This document shows positions 21,355 through 33,797 of a DNA stretch of 64,000 bases, one piece after another (within the stretch, counting starts at the first letter, position 1; each line of letters opens with the position of its first letter). The notes under the pieces are model-generated. The model was not told the origin of the DNA. It searched no databases and saw only the letters and a list, made by a program, of their open reading frames with translations. Source of the stretch: Takakia lepidozioides (taxonomy: Eukaryota > Streptophyta > Takakiopsida > Takakiales > Takakiaceae). A program made the position numbers and the translations under genes. The stretch is taken from NCBI GenBank assembly GCA_030704615.1, contig CM060734.1, positions 44,532,042-44,596,041 on the forward strand, given 5' to 3'.

Positions 21355-23045
21355 TATAAATAAAGGGATGTAAATATCCCCAAGGGAAGTACATGAGGAA
21401 AAAATAACCTCATCCTGAGTGCCATGGAGGCTAACTACGCTTCGTGACCAAAAACAATGAGGATTGAAGGCCGTACCAGAGACCACAGTGATCCAGAGGG
21501 CAGATCAAAGCAGCATAGAGCAGAACATGGCAAGACAAGGCCTTAATCAAATTGCAGCAGTCAGTAACTCCCACGCTTGTTCTTGTAAGGCAAGAAAGAA
21601 AGGTGAGTCCTAGATCTAGAGCTTCTAATAGATTTGCGGTGGCGCTAGTTCACTTCTGGCTCCTCACCCCCTGCCGGGGAGAGAATACTGAAGGAGCTCC
21701 CAGCCTGGAGGGATGGCGTCGTGCCAACGAATTCCGGATATTGATGAATCTTGAACGCAGAGTGTTGCTCCTTTCCCCCAAGTGGCGTCAAACTTAGCAA
21801 GTAATTGGTTCCTCCTTCTGCTGTTACATCTGCAAACAGCTTCCCTCAACACCCACCATGCCTTATGGGCCTCAGACAAGAGGTCCGAGTGAATTAGGCT
21901 CAAAACAACTCTAGCACTGCTTGGTTTCATTGCAAAGACCCGTGGCACATCTGGATTTCCAGATTTGCCATAGAGTATGGGCTCAGAGGGCAGACCATAC
22001 AGGGCAGACTGACCAGAGCTGGTCACTGGAGAAGTTCAAGAGCAAAACAACTTGGGCAGGGAGCATCAAGCACTTTCCATTGACTATAAAATGAGATGAC
22101 TTTAGACCAAACAACAACAGCCAACGGACAGGTAACCAAGCAATGCTATATAGTCTCTTGAACCGAAGGGTGATAGAAGGAACAACACACATAGCCCTCT
22201 TGAAAATTCGTTGAAACCGGCAATATCCTATTCGCCAACTTCCACAGGAACCCACTGATTTTGGAGGCCCTATCCTTTCTCCAAACATCACTCCAGATCT
22301 TCTTCCAGGAAGAAGGGCAGCCAGGCAGGTGAGACCACTTCGCAAACCATTTGGCATCGAAGGGAACGGGAGGCTTAAGGAGGGAAGCCCCTAGCTTAAC
22401 AGAGTACTTGAAAAAAGGAGTGCGCTTTTCATCTTTCCAGGACCACTCGCCTGGATCGAATTGAAGAAGGGTAATAGGACTTGAAGGAACCAATGAAGGT
22501 GAGGATTGGTGTGTTGCCCATTGACCAGGGATGGGTTTATCTCACCAGAAGCCAGGCAGAACGTGCGAATAGCTCCTCAATTTCAGCGAGGATGGGAGAG
22601 AAGAGACTGCCCCATGATTTGACATTGAACTTCCAACCCTGTAGGAACAGCCCATTTCTAGACAAAGCGAACAGTGCTGTGCTACCCTCATCATTATGAA
22701 AACCAACCCAAGCAGGAAGAGCTCTTTGGTTTTGAGGATTAGATGCCAACAATATCCAGTCCAGAGGGATATCTGCAGAAATGGCTTCCCATCCCCCACG
22801 AGAGCGCCTGGTTGACAGTGTGGAGTTAGCCACATCCCTTGGGAGAAGCGCCCCATTTTCCCAGATGTGGGAGAAGTGGCTAATATTGGCAGCCTCCCAA
22901 TGAGCCCAACGGGTCACACATTTCAAGAGTGTCTCAGAGTTCCTGCCACCATTGCCAATTAAAGGTTGCCTAGACACTTCTTCGAAAATGGCAGGCAACG
23001 AGTTTCTGTTGCTTTGCAAAAGGCTCAAGCTCAATCTATTTTACG
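21355..23045 (-). mobile_element. LINE 3' fragment with zinc-binding domain
   Basis: On the minus strand, 23034-22537 reads as the region after the reverse transcriptase core of a plant LINE ORF2 (leucine- and tryptophan-rich, ending ELFARSAWLLVR). 22493-22146 continues with WSDVWRKDRASKISGFLWKLANR, the typical start of the zf-RVT domain, and then C-x-C and H/C spacing (YVCC, HCLVTC) across an in-frame TAG near 22156. Further frames to 21664 are broken. The 3' end is marked by the GAGG...CCTC hairpin at 21395-21411 and an AATAAA-like signal near 21358. The fragment lacks reverse transcriptase and endonuclease and is dead. Confidence 0.65.
21395..21411 (-). repeat. LINE-type 3' hairpin, copy 2
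   Basis: GAGGTTATTTTTTCCTC on the minus strand, preceded by GGCACTCAGGAT, which resembles the GGCACTAATATC preceding copy 1 at 8415. It sits about 35 bases from the AT-rich end of the LINE fragment. Confidence 0.6.
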
Positions 23046-24490
23046 TCGGGCAGAGGTTGCTTGGGCGGCTTCATCTTTCCTGTTGTTTGACCTTCTTCAG
23101 GTTGTAGGTGATACTAGAATAGTTTGATTTCTTTCATTGTGTTAATATATCTAGTTCTACGAGCTTTGGTTGTTTCCTCTTGGGGTTGTTTCCTCTTGGG
23201 GACAGTTACACCCATTTGTACAGTCACCCCACTTGGGTCTTTTTATAAAGGGTCTTTTTATAAAGCTATGCAGAGAGAGGTGAGACCGAACCCTGATCCA
23301 TGCTGCCCAGATGGACCTCCAAGCCATAGAACCCACATTGGGGGTTGCATTATTAGAGCCACCTGCACTACCCATTTGAGGGAGGCAGGCCATAAACCAG
23401 AAGAGGAAGGAATTTTTTTCTTAAATTCAGTTTCTTTCTGTTATATCACATTGAGTTATACTGAGCTCCTTTCATATAGTGAGTCATGTTAGTTGCATAT
23501 ATTCAATTCAATCGACAATCAAGCTCTAGCATACCACCTCGGAAGTGGTTGTGGGTTCAATCCACCCACCGATTGGTATTACAAAGGTGTCAACTTTCCT
23601 AATTAAAGGCAACAGCCCTACGAGATCAAAGAGACACCATAATTTACGGTTCCTTCAGGAGGTGTTACTCCTTTCAGTTTTATCACATTGACATCCATTA
23701 TATTCAGCTCATTTCAAAAAATTCGTTGAAGTTTCATTATATTCAGTTCTCTTCATATTTATCCAACCTTCAGTTCCATTATAATTTTGTTTTTGATTTC
23801 TTTTCCCCAATGAATGTGATAGAAGTATTCATCTTTGAAACTTCGCATTCATTTTTTAAATGATGTTTTTTGTTTTTAATTAAAAATATATATTCTATAA
23901 TCCTACCCACAATGACGGTTATATACATTGTTTGTTTGACTCCATGGGTTATTTGTTGCATTATACTCAATTGAAACTGCTTCAACATTGTATTGTGTAT
24001 TGTATAAAGATTGGATTATTATACAATCTTTGCAAATGCCAAAAGATCTTCCTCAAAAAAATCATGTAGGCTTTGTTTGAATTATATACATTGGAATTGT
24101 CGCTTACCCAACTACCAGATCAGCCATTCCGACTCTCACGACCTTCAACATCACGCCGACGCTCTCAAGACGATGGGCCACCAATGCGACGCGTACTTCC
24201 TCGTCTGAACCCCGTACGACGGCAAGTGGAGCCTACTCGAAGTCTGATAATTCTGTTGGAGGTTAAGGACGAAATCATGTTTGAAGGCAGCTTCGAAAAT
24301 CAGAATGCTCAAATCACTGCGTGGTCCCAAGTTCAAGGTGTTGGACACTATTGATGGTTGCAGGGACCTATAAATCATTTGAGTCAAGAACGAAGAGCCG
24401 AATACTTGGCAAGTACCATTCGCCGGATTTTGGATTTTCTCCAACTCAAAGCAAGTCCAAGATTTTATCGCTCCTTGAGGAACTCGGCGC
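23046..24490. other. Spacer, partly internal 3' region of the split LTR element
   Basis: No gene recognised up to about 24000. A GTTCAATCC B-box-like sequence near 23556 is not enough to call a tRNA or SINE. The stretch directly left of the LTR at 24506 ends in the purine-rich tract GAGGAAGGGGTGA (24493-24505), as expected just inside the 3' LTR of a retrotransposon. Some sequence leftward must therefore belong to the LTR element. The exact limit is not visible. Confidence 0.45.
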
Positions 24491-24505
24491 TAGAGGAAGG
24501 GGTGA

Positions 24506-25119
24506 TGTCACGGACATAGCCCAGAAGAACTTACCAGGAGTAACTACCAGAAATTACCAAGTTACCATGTTACTGAAAGTTATCATGACTTACCGTGATT
24601 TATCATTACTTACCAAGTTACCGAAAGTTTACCAAATTACCAAGAGTAATTTTCTTAAACTACTCAGGAAGCTTCCTTTGGAGGAAACTTCTCCATCAAG
24701 ATACCTCATTTGTTTAAGAAAACTTCTTCATCAAGAAACCTTTGTTTAATCTTGAAAACTTCTCCAGCAAGAAACCTTCATAAGAGGAAGCTTCTTGGGG
24801 AAGCTTCTTAGTAACTAGTATATATAGAAGGCGAAACTGGACACTCTTCAGTCTCGCCAACACCAGTTCAAGCTACTCTTGTTTCCAGTTCCCAGTACTC
24901 TAGCCCTGTTTGCAGTATCTGGTATTCCAGTCCAGTTTCCAGCATTCCAGTATTCAAGTCGTGTTCCAATATCTTGTACTCTTGTTCATTGTTATAAAGA
25001 TCGTCTCGATTCCTATTTACTCATCGTGCATTCGGCCACGTCGACCTTGACTTCTTGTCTAGCATTGTACCTCTAGTTTTATCTCTTGTTTATGTTCAGT
25101 CATGTTCTCGTCCTTGACA
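24506..25119 (+). repeat. LTR of the chromovirus, displaced copy (3' LTR)
   Basis: 614 bp, TGTCACGG to CTTGACA. It is highly similar to the reverse complement of 33813-34444. It has a TATA box (TATATATA, 24819-24826), and a polypurine tract abuts its left end, identifying it as a 3' LTR. Its outer flank (25120-25124, ATAGG) is the complement of CCTAT and continues into an inverted PPR repeat. CCTAT also follows the other LTR at 34445. The two LTRs thus bracketed one insertion whose left part was later inverted. Confidence 0.85.
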
Positions 25120-25331
25120 ATAGGTCTCCAAAGCCTCCATCCCATGCCCCTGTTGTGCATACCCCTTCAAGCATCGCGTTCCACGACACCACATCTCGTT
25201 CAGCCAAGGTGTTGAAATTAACTCCCTTCGCATCCTTAATGCACCCACATTTGACATACATGTCCACCAGGGCAGTGTTCAGGATGACATCTGGTACAAT
25301 TCCAGCTTTGACGATGTCACCACAGACCTCG
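25120..25331 (-). pseudogene. PPR repeat fragment, inverted
   Basis: On the minus strand this reads as one PPR unit: GDIVKAGIVPD, TALVDMYVKCG, then VVSWNAM-type sequence and a GMEALETY end broken by the LTR. It matches the plus-strand units at 39.8-40.0 kb, including a shared frame error around GTTAATTTCAACACC. It continues, on the far side of the retrotransposon, at 34445. Confidence 0.85.
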
Positions 25332-27830
25332 CACTGAAGATATAATTTCTATGCCCGCTGGTCCAAGTTCCTTGCACTGTGCTTGTTTGCTAGCAGTAGT
25401 CTTTGTAACCACAGCTTGCTTTGTCACTCGGGTGCTGCATTTGTCATTGTGTGTGTGCCTTTCTCGTCCAAATGCAGCGTCATGTTCTGATTCCCGTTAA
25501 TATCTGTGGGAGATGATAAGGGTACGAGTTTAGTTTAGCCAAAGACCCGTGACAAAAAAAGTTACAAAGTGCATTTGGATTCAAGCAACAGATGTTTGCT
25601 CCCATATTTGGATTGTGGATTATGGGAGGATACTGAGGTAGCATTGTGATTTTTAGTTTGCACTGTAATTGACATTTGGACACTGAACCAACCCATGGTG
25701 TCAAAACCTGAGCTGTCATACGCTCAGGCATTGAGGCAAGTTGAAGAAAACTGGACACATCCCACAGAATTTTCTAGGGTGCCTCACATTCTTAAGGTGG
25801 AGAGGCCATGTCCTCTAAACATGCCAGATATGCATGTCCGCATAAGCCTCAACAATCATAGTGGTAGCAATGAAATGTGACACTTCCAGGTCTTCTTGAA
25901 CGTCCTTGTAATTTCTCGAGCTAATAAAGCAGGTCGGGGTTCACAAATGGGGGCATCAACATATCACTTCGCAGATCTTGGCACTCTTCTCTAGTCTGCC
26001 GCTTACCTTACATAATGACGACCTAAAGACACTAATACAGACTCCATGGCAATCTCTTACAATCACATTACACACTGTCTGGACTCACACAGAGCACAAG
26101 AAATTTCAGAAGGAGGACCTTTGTTTACCAGAACATCGTGAGCCAGCAATTGTACTGTTGAGGATTTTGCTCAGACAAGAAGAGAGAGCCCTTCACAGGA
26201 GACAGCCTGGGCCATGTTAGCTATCTGGCCCTCAAAGTGATAGCACCTTAAACGTACCTGTAACAGTGAGCTCAAACAGCTTCAAAACACAGCTTCCAAA
26301 AGTCAGATGGTCCCCTTGACACTAACCCTGGAATTGCAAATCCTGACACTCTCCTGCTGCAAGCAACGGACGATGCTTCCAAAAACCAGTCAAGGGCCAG
26401 CGGCCTGCGATACCGACTGCCATGAGTAACTGGCCCACATGCACTCACTGAATCCTAGACTTTTGTGCCTAAACTGAGATTGCCAACATACCAATCATCG
26501 TCTTCTATATGCCCACTCAATACATTCCCAGACATCAGTCTCTAAAGCACACCAGTAAATCCCTAGGGCCGTCGAGTCTAATTGCCTTATGAATATGCGA
26601 TCACAATGTCCAAAAGCCTTCCAACCAGTAACATTGAGGTCCTTGGGCGCCGGTATTCGTGCAACCTCTTGCCAACCGAGTCCCGAGACCGTCTGTTTCC
26701 ACACACAAAAACTCACAGCCTCACCAGTATTGTCATTCCAAATAACCCCAACCAAAACCAGGTGCCCCTTAAGCACTACAAGATTGAAGCCATAGCCGGC
26801 AATATAATTGGGCTTCTGCAAACGAACGCCTCCACCCCACACTCCAGAGGGGACGAACGATGCCAGCATTGTCTCGCGGCCGTACAATAGGACATTATGA
26901 TCATAGCCACACATCACATGTGTTAGCTCTGAGGGAGAGATCTCCGATCGCGTGAATTCAATCTGCTGCCATGTTGGGATCTCAATCCAGCAACTCAAGA
27001 TAGAATCATACGACTGTGTGCTATAACCATCTCCACCCGCTACAATGAACTTGTAGCTCTTAGTGGATTTGTCCACCACCAATTTCTGTGCCTCTGGAAT
27101 TGGAGAAATGGTTGTAGGAGGGAGGTCAGGCAATATTTTGAAGCTGCTTGATAGAGGATTACACACTATGTACATTCTGTACCGTCTATTCTTGTCACGT
27201 GCACAAATCTCGATGACTAGCAGACCTCCATCTGCAGCACACAGCTATGGATAGACCCGCTGAATGTTCCACTCCTTCTTAGCATGCAGTATTAAGTCAT
27301 TCACAAAATACAGGTCCATTATCCTACAAATGTCGCTTGCGGGATCATAAAGCTCAAGCTCCTTGGGTTCCCAAGAAATGTTGATCAGGTAGAATGGCTC
27401 TTTGGCAAGAGGGATTTGCTGGCAAAGTTCCAAAAAGTGGGGTGTAGACGGCAGCGAGTTCTAGCGCTTGCACACTACCCTCAAGCGGAAAAGGTTTGCA
27501 CACGGCAAGCGAGCCAAGACCATGTCCAGTATGTCGGAAGGAAGCCTCCCCCACACCTGCTGGTCCAGCTCCACCATCTCTCCATGTGTAGTATCCATGG
27601 CTCCTGCACCTGCACCACCACTACACTCGTGAAGAGCAGCGGGAGCCTGCAGGCTACGCTACTTTGAAAGAGGGAGACGACCCAAGTTCCTGTAAATCCA
27701 AACCCAAGTTCAAAGCGGGCCTTGCCCTAGTTACTTACAAGAAAATTATAAGAAAATAAAAAGAGTGAGCCTGGCGGGAGAACTGTTATACGAGAATACC
27801 CCAACGATTTTTTTACATATAATAAGGCCC
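25332..27830 (-). repeat. Inverted copy of the F-box segment (other copy 43596-46118)
   Basis: About 2.5 kb in inverted orientation relative to 43596-46118, covering the F-box gene, its 3' region and part of its 5' region. Homology stops at 25332 (GCACTGAAGATATAATTTC) where this copy passes into PPR sequence while the other copy does not, and near 27830 at GGGGGCCTTATTATATG. Confidence 0.9.
26455..27598 (-). pseudogene. F-box protein gene, inactivated copy
   Basis: Compared with the intact copy at 43850-44992, this one has TAG instead of a TGG tryptophan codon at complement(27461-27463), directly after the F-box VCKR motif, and again at complement(27244-27246). A one-base insertion near the C-terminus shifts the frame (ECIEWAYRRR then stop, instead of ECIEWQIEDDD). 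The F-box itself (LPSDILDMVLARLP) and the 226-codon C-terminal part (27175-26495) are otherwise well preserved. Loss of function is therefore recent relative to the duplication. The first stop would end the protein at about residue 45. Confidence 0.92.
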
Positions 27831-27875
27831 CCTGGGGTCACCTCATAAGTCAGCCTCAGGTCCGTTGGAGGGTCC

Positions 27876-27877
<2 letters not shown>

Positions 27878-27914
<37 letters not shown>

Positions 27915-28870
27915 GGTTGAATCCTTGATTACTTTATTAATAATTATTGAGGGGAAAATAAATAAAAACCCCTTTGTCGCCATAAGGCACACACACCGTA
28001 TTCAGTGTATTATGAGCTAATCATCTCCTGATGGAGATTAAGTTTGTAGAACAAAAAACCGTGTCTCTACTGATGGACACTTACACAGAGATCAGCGATC
28101 CAGGAGCCAAACACCTCCGATTGGAAGAAAGTCGAAGAGACCAAAAAACAGGGCTATCTGCCCGAGACCTAAAGTCTTAACAACGCATACCCTACTCTGT
28201 CTGCGATGACGCAGGGGAGAGGGATGTTAGGAGAAAGTAATAAGGCCTTTAAGTATGGAGGAGCAGAGAAAGTGATCTATCTATAGTGCAGCTTAGAAGC
28301 AGTCGATGAAGGCTTTTGATGCTTCCAGTTAATGTCCTGTTCAAACTCCGGGGAAAGAGTGGAGAGGGGAGCTCGTTCCAGCTGCATTGGTCTTGCACAG
28401 GGCTGCTGTATATGAGGCCATGTCTGCCCAAGTGTGTTGAAACTTCCTGTGGAGCGAGTTGCATTCGTGGCGTCACGTTCAATGTCTGCACAGAGTTTGC
28501 CCCAGGCTTTCCTAGCCTCAGTTTGCAGATCCCAAAAAACAGTGGCAAAGAGAGAGGATGTTGTTGTTGTGTGGCCTTGGAAAGTGTTTGTACAACACAG
28601 TTTTCATAAGTGCCACATTGCAGAGGCCCTGAGGGTTTCAAACACTAGGCAATTTATGGCTCTATTCTTGGAAACTGGATCATAGTTAAGAAGGAGGTAT
28701 GTATCAGTGAGCTGTCTTCTGTCCCAACATCTATAGAATGACTTAACATAATGCCAGATTTTGGCTGGTGCTTGACATGAGAGAAGACAATGTTCGATGG
28801 ATTCCAAGACTGCAGTGGAACAGCAAGCACACAAGAGGGCTCCCTGGAACTGTAAACATTCCCCAACAAT
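27878..28870 (-). mobile_element. LINE 3' fragment with poly(A) tail
   Basis: On the minus strand, 28834-28604 encodes a zf-RVT-type motif (CACC, then H and C in IEHCLLSC, with KIWHYVKSFY after it). 28641-28249 continues the 3' part in another frame. The 3' end has a GGGG...CCCC hairpin (27953-27980) and AATAAAG (near 27938). It finishes in a 36-base A tail (the T run 27878-27913 on the plus strand). Part of it is homologous to the fragment at 5400-6790. The long unbroken tail suggests a rather recent insertion. Confidence 0.65.
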
Positions 28871-29250
28871 TTTTAAACCCGAACTGGGGGCGGTGACCCT
28901 GATTGAGCTTTATTAAAAACGGGCAAAAATAACATAGAGGAGGAAAAAGTAACCTCCTAGAAGGGCCGTAAATTTTATCGCATGGGGCACATCCCAGGAC
29001 AAAACAGTGAGTAGGGGGAAGAGCGGGATGAGGCCTGCCATAGGCCAAGATGGACTAAGAAGATAAAACAAGCGAGATGAGAGATGATATTGTTATCAAG
29101 ATATATGCCTAAGCCTGGCATAGGGAGCACTAGAGAAAGAGTGCTGGAAGTGTAGCTATATATACTGATGTGTGGTGCTCCTCCCTCCTTAGCGTGTATC
29201 AGGTACATTGAATGTGGAGTCTTCACCTTGAAGCTAACTTGGCTGACATC
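28871..29250 (-). mobile_element. LINE 3' end and unassigned DNA
   Basis: 28940-28956 is a third copy of the GAGGTTACTTTTTCCTC hairpin (minus strand), followed by TTTTTAATAAAG (28918-28907). Sequence to the right up to about 29250 has a TATATATAG box (minus strand, near 29160) but no recognisable coding region. One inversion breakpoint of the split chromovirus must lie in or near this stretch. Confidence 0.45.
28940..28956 (-). repeat. LINE-type 3' hairpin, copy 3
   Basis: GAGGTTACTTTTTCCTC on the minus strand, with the stem extended by flanking AGG/CCT bases. It is identical to copy 1 at 8415-8431. Confidence 0.6.
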
Positions 29251-32200
29251 ATCGTTGTGACGTCTTATTGACGTGTAGTTCGAGGCTTAGCTGGATATCG
29301 TTGATGAAACTCTTGGACTTTGTCAGATGCATTGGCGAGGTTGGATGAAGGTTCCCACGTTCGTTCGCTGATGTCGTAGCCTTTCTAATGTACGAAATAC
29401 TCAAGACTTTTATACTTGATGCGAGAGTCTAGGACTTCGTCGACTTCATACTCAAGTTCTTGATTAACTTCGACTGGTGGAGGTGGTATGGATACTCTCC
29501 ATGGAATATTCGATGGATGATACAACTCCAATAATGAAACATGAAAGACTGGATGGATGCGCATACTTCGTGGGAGTTCAAGCCGAAAACTGACCGGATT
29601 TATTTGTCGAATAATTTTGAATGGTCCCAAGCGTTGATAATCCAACTTCCTTGATGGTCGCGAGGTTTGTATGTCTCGTCGAAGAAGCCACACACGATCT
29701 CCGACCTTGAACTGGGGTTGGAGTTGGCGATGTTGATCTGCATACTCCTTGTATTGTTTTTGAGCTTCTGCGAGGTGGGATGTAACCTTGTGAATCGTAG
29801 CTAGATGAGTAGCAAGGTTTTCTGCAGCAGGGCTTCCAACAATCTTCATGTGGAAAGGGTTTGCTCGAGGATGATGACCATAATTGGAGAAAAATGGAGT
29901 TTGTTTGGTCGAAGAATGTATAGTGTTGTTGTAGGCAAACTCAGCCAATGACAGAAGGTCCATTCAATTATCTTGGTGATAATTTATCGTACAACGAAGA
30001 TACTGCTCCAAAATCTGGTTTACACGTTCGGTTAGACCATCAGTATGTGGATGATTAACTATAGAGAGGTTGATTTTAGTATCCAATATGTGAAATAATC
30101 CCCTCCAGAAATTTGATATGAACTGTGGTCCTCCATCAAATACGATGTCCTTCGGGAGTCCATGAATGCGGTAGATATTATTGAGGAAGAGTCTTGCAGT
30201 TTCCTCGCCGGTAACCGTCTTATTACATGGAATGAAATGTACCATCTTCGTAAAACGATCTACAATAACAAGGATTGAATCGGTGGTCTTGGAAATTGAA
30301 ATGTCCGTAATAAAGTCCATAGACACGGACGACCATGGACCCTCGGGAATGTGTAATGGTTGAAGAAGGTCGTAAGGTCGATGTCGTGGTCCCTTCGCTC
30401 TAGTACACGTGTCACAAGATTTTATGAATTCTTTCACGAGTTTCCACATCTGCGACCACCAATAGTCCCTAGATATCAACTCCAATGTTTTGTTGAAGCC
30501 GAAATGTCCTGCAGCCGGAAGATCATGACATGTTTGAAGAATTCGAAGTTGTGTAGGTCCTGGAGGTACATAGAGAAGTCCCTTGAAGTAAAGTAAACCA
30601 TCTTTGATTCGAAGTCGTTTGTAACATGTGGGTTGTCTCGAGGTTGATTTAGTTGACTTCGTAGTGTCGTAGCAAAATGGTCGCTCTTCAGTGCTTCCTG
30701 AATCTCCTTTATGATCTCTGCATCGTCATAGGTTGACATGAATAAACATATTCAATTGGAGATTTGCTGGTTTCAAGATAATGGATTTTTGTTGGTAAAA
30801 AACTGCATCCCCTTCTTTTGGCGCAAGATTCGATCGTCGAGAAAAAGCATCTGGTTTTCCTTGAAGATGTCTGGGATGGTAGGTAATAACAAAATCAAAC
30901 CTTGCTAGTGACATACTCCATCTCGCTTGACATCGATTCAAAACACGAGCACTCATAAAATAATCGAGGTTTTTGTGATCGGTATAGACAGTGACCTGAT
31001 GTGTAGCTCCCTCCAATAGATGTCGTCACTCATCAAAAGCATCGATAATCGCTAGAAGTTCTTTGTCATGGATTTCATAATTGATCTCCGCAGCGGAAAA
31101 TTTGCGAGAACGAAAACCAACAGGGTGGAGTCGGTCATCTGTACCGCATTGCGAGAGTACCGCGCTAAGTGCAAAGTCCGATGCATCTGCTTATGTACCA
31201 GTATTGGAGCCGTTGTAAATGTCTGCTTCAGCCTTTCAAATGCCTGGTCAGCCTTCTCGTCCCATACAAATTTGTCCTTCCCTGTGAGTCGTGTCAACGG
31301 TGCAGCAATTTTGGAGTAGTCATTGATGAAGATTCTATAGAAATTTGCAAAGCCCAGAAAACATTGTACATCTCGGACCGAAGTTGGTTCAATCCACTCG
31401 ATGATGGTTTGTATTTTCTTCTGATCCATAAAGACGCCTTTGTCGGAAATAATGTAGCCCAGAAATTCGACCTCAAATTGATGGAAAAGACATTTCTCCA
31501 ACTTGGCATATAGTCATCTTTCTCTTAATTTATCAAGGACAAGGCGTATATGGCGGCAATGTTCTTATTCATTCTGTGAAAATATCAAAATGTCGTCCAA
31601 ATAGATGATTACAAAGTCATCTAAAAATTCTCGAAAGATGTCATTCATCATATGTTGGAAAATTGCTGGAGCATTGGTAAGACCGAAAGACATAACACTG
31701 TATTCAAAATGTCCATACCTTGTTCGAAAAGTTATTTTCCATTTGTCTCCTTCTTTTATCCGTATAAGGTTATAGGCTCATCTCAAGTCGATTTTGGTGA
31801 AAATCTTCGCTTGTCCCAGCTGGTCGAGAAGCCCATAAATCAGCAGCAACGGATAACGATTCTTGATTGTGACTTTGTTGAGACCGCAATAGTCGACACA
31901 CATGCGTAATGATCCGTCCTTCTATTTCACAAACAAGATAGGCGCCCCCGTGGGTGATTTTGAATGTCGGATGAAGTGCTTCGACAAATTTTCATCAATG
32001 TATTCACGTAATGTAGCCAACTCCGTCTAGGATAAGTTATAGATTGGGCCAAATGGTGGTTGGGCTCCTTCGTGTAACTCAATTGCACAGTCATAAGGTC
32101 AATGTTCTGGCAACATGTCTGCATTTTTCTTCTCGAAGACATATTTGAAATCTTGATATTGAGCGGGTAATGTTGAAGTACCTTTGTCTGTTGTGGTCTT

Positions 32201-33775
32201 GATCGGAGTCGCATAAAGTGCAAATATCGCCTCATTTTTGGTAGCTCTCATGAAAGCTCTAGCTCCAAGGATTAGGGGTTGAATACCTTTGATATTTCTA
32301 TATTTTTGTCTTGCAGAAATTTTTCACGATCGCCAGTCGATGTCGGGATTGTGAAGTACGAACCAGGGAAGTCCATGGATCACATGATTCGTTGGAGACT
32401 GGATGACATTGAAAACAATATGTGATGCTTGATCTTTAAGCTTCACTTCAAGTGGTCGAGTTTCATGGTCCACATTTCTTGATGCTAACGGTCGTCCATC
32501 GATGACTTCAACGGGGGCCGAAAGTTTCTTCTTTACGAGCGTTAAATTGTGTTGTTTCGCAAAGTTTTTGTCCATAAAACAAGCTGAAGCTCCTGAGTCC
32601 AAAAGTGCTTCTACAACGATATCTCGATTTTACACTCTGATTTTTACCGGAACTATGAAGCAAGGTGCGGGGTCTGGAGGTAGAAAGAGACATTTTTTCG
32701 GTAAGGAATTTGTGGTGTCCAGCTGCATGGTCCATACTGTGACTGGACATCGTCGTTTTTCGACCTCCTCGTATCGAACACTGGAGTTGTGCCCCAAGCT
32801 TTGAATCTTCTCTTGTTGGGACAGTTTAATGCTATATGATCTTCTTCTCCGCAATAGAGGCATAATCCATTCGAGCGCCGTCTTTGTTTTTCTTGTGGCG
32901 TCAATGGTTTGAATCGGACAGCATCAATCTGTATAGGATCACTACTGGATGCCTGATGGATCGTTGTATTTGGTGTCGTAGTAGCACTGACATGATACGT
33001 CGTCGACCATCCAGATCGCTTCTCTTGACGTCTTTCGAACAAACGATTATCGCATGCAATGACTTAGGTGATGAATTCACTCAGTGTGCTCACGTTTGGC
33101 ATTGTCAACAACAAATCTTTTACATCATCTTTTAGTCCACATCGAAACTGACTAATGAGGCTCTTCTCATTCCAGTCGAGGTCGCACGCAAGTTGTCAAA
33201 ATTCAGCAGCATAAGTGGAAGCATGACGTGCTCCTTCTCGAAGATTTCGCATCTTTGATTCTGCAACTCTCTCTCTATCATTCTCTCCAAACGTTGCAGT
33301 GAACTCGGACATGAATGCTTCAAAATTATATAGTAAATGCGAATTTTTTTTCTAATAACGGTGCAAACCAAGATAGGGCAGTGCCTGATAGAAAGGTGCC
33401 CACAAATCCCACTTGAATACCTTCATCGGGGTAGCGTTGTGGATGTAGTCGTAGGAACAGTCGTACTTGTTGAACAAAACCGCGAAATTTTGATCTCGTC
33501 CCATCAAATTTCTCGGACATGCTGATCTTTGGTTCTCTCGTAATCTGTTGAAGAGACATCGTTGCAGTAGGAGCTGTTGCAGTAAGGACTTGTATGGTTG
33601 AAGATCCATTGTTCGACTCCTTTAACTCTGAAATTTGTTGTTGCAAATTGTGGAGAGCGTTGCCAAGATCTTGAGACTGATCAGCTTGCAATTGGGCGGT
33701 AGATGTACGAAGTTCTTGCATCTGGAGCTGCAGACTCTGCAATGTGGTGACCATTTCCGCAAATGTGCCTTCCAT
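29250..33775 (-). pseudogene. Chromovirus gag-pol, multiply broken
   Basis: Gag begins at 33775 with a coiled-coil-like N-terminus (LQLQMQELRTSTAQLQADQ) and is interrupted near 33326. The zinc knuckle CLYCGEEDHIALNC is at about 32820-32860. The protease (DSGAS) is in 32602-32324. Reverse transcriptase is in pieces: YLDD near 31600, and the thumb and connection part at 31501-31052. RNase H is around 31016-30726. Integrase occupies 30739-29964, with its zinc-binding part and the core (DFITDISISK, then FDGGPQF, where the second acidic residue of the triad is kept). 29963-29385 holds the C-terminal integrase part (GDRVWLLRRD) and the first half of a chromodomain (EYEVDEVLDSRIK). That chromodomain stops at TAG complement(29385-29387), and its second half (RTWEP) follows to about 29264. 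Confidence 0.88.
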
Positions 33776-33797
33776 CTTAACTAACTAAAGAACAAAC

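Noticed and set aside
23520-23580. tRNA gene suggested by a GTTCAATCC box and an ACCAC/GTGGT stem
   Set aside because: The T stem does not pair well, and there is no D arm or acceptor stem at the right distance.
24506-25119. Independent solo LTR
   Set aside because: A polypurine tract lies inside its left edge and its only target-duplication match (CCTAT) is at the other LTR at 34445, in the same PPR unit; a split single insertion explains this better.
27244-27463. Stops in the F-box copy removed by RNA editing
   Set aside because: Plant C-to-U and U-to-C editing acts on organelle transcripts and could not turn TAG into TGG (an A-to-G change).
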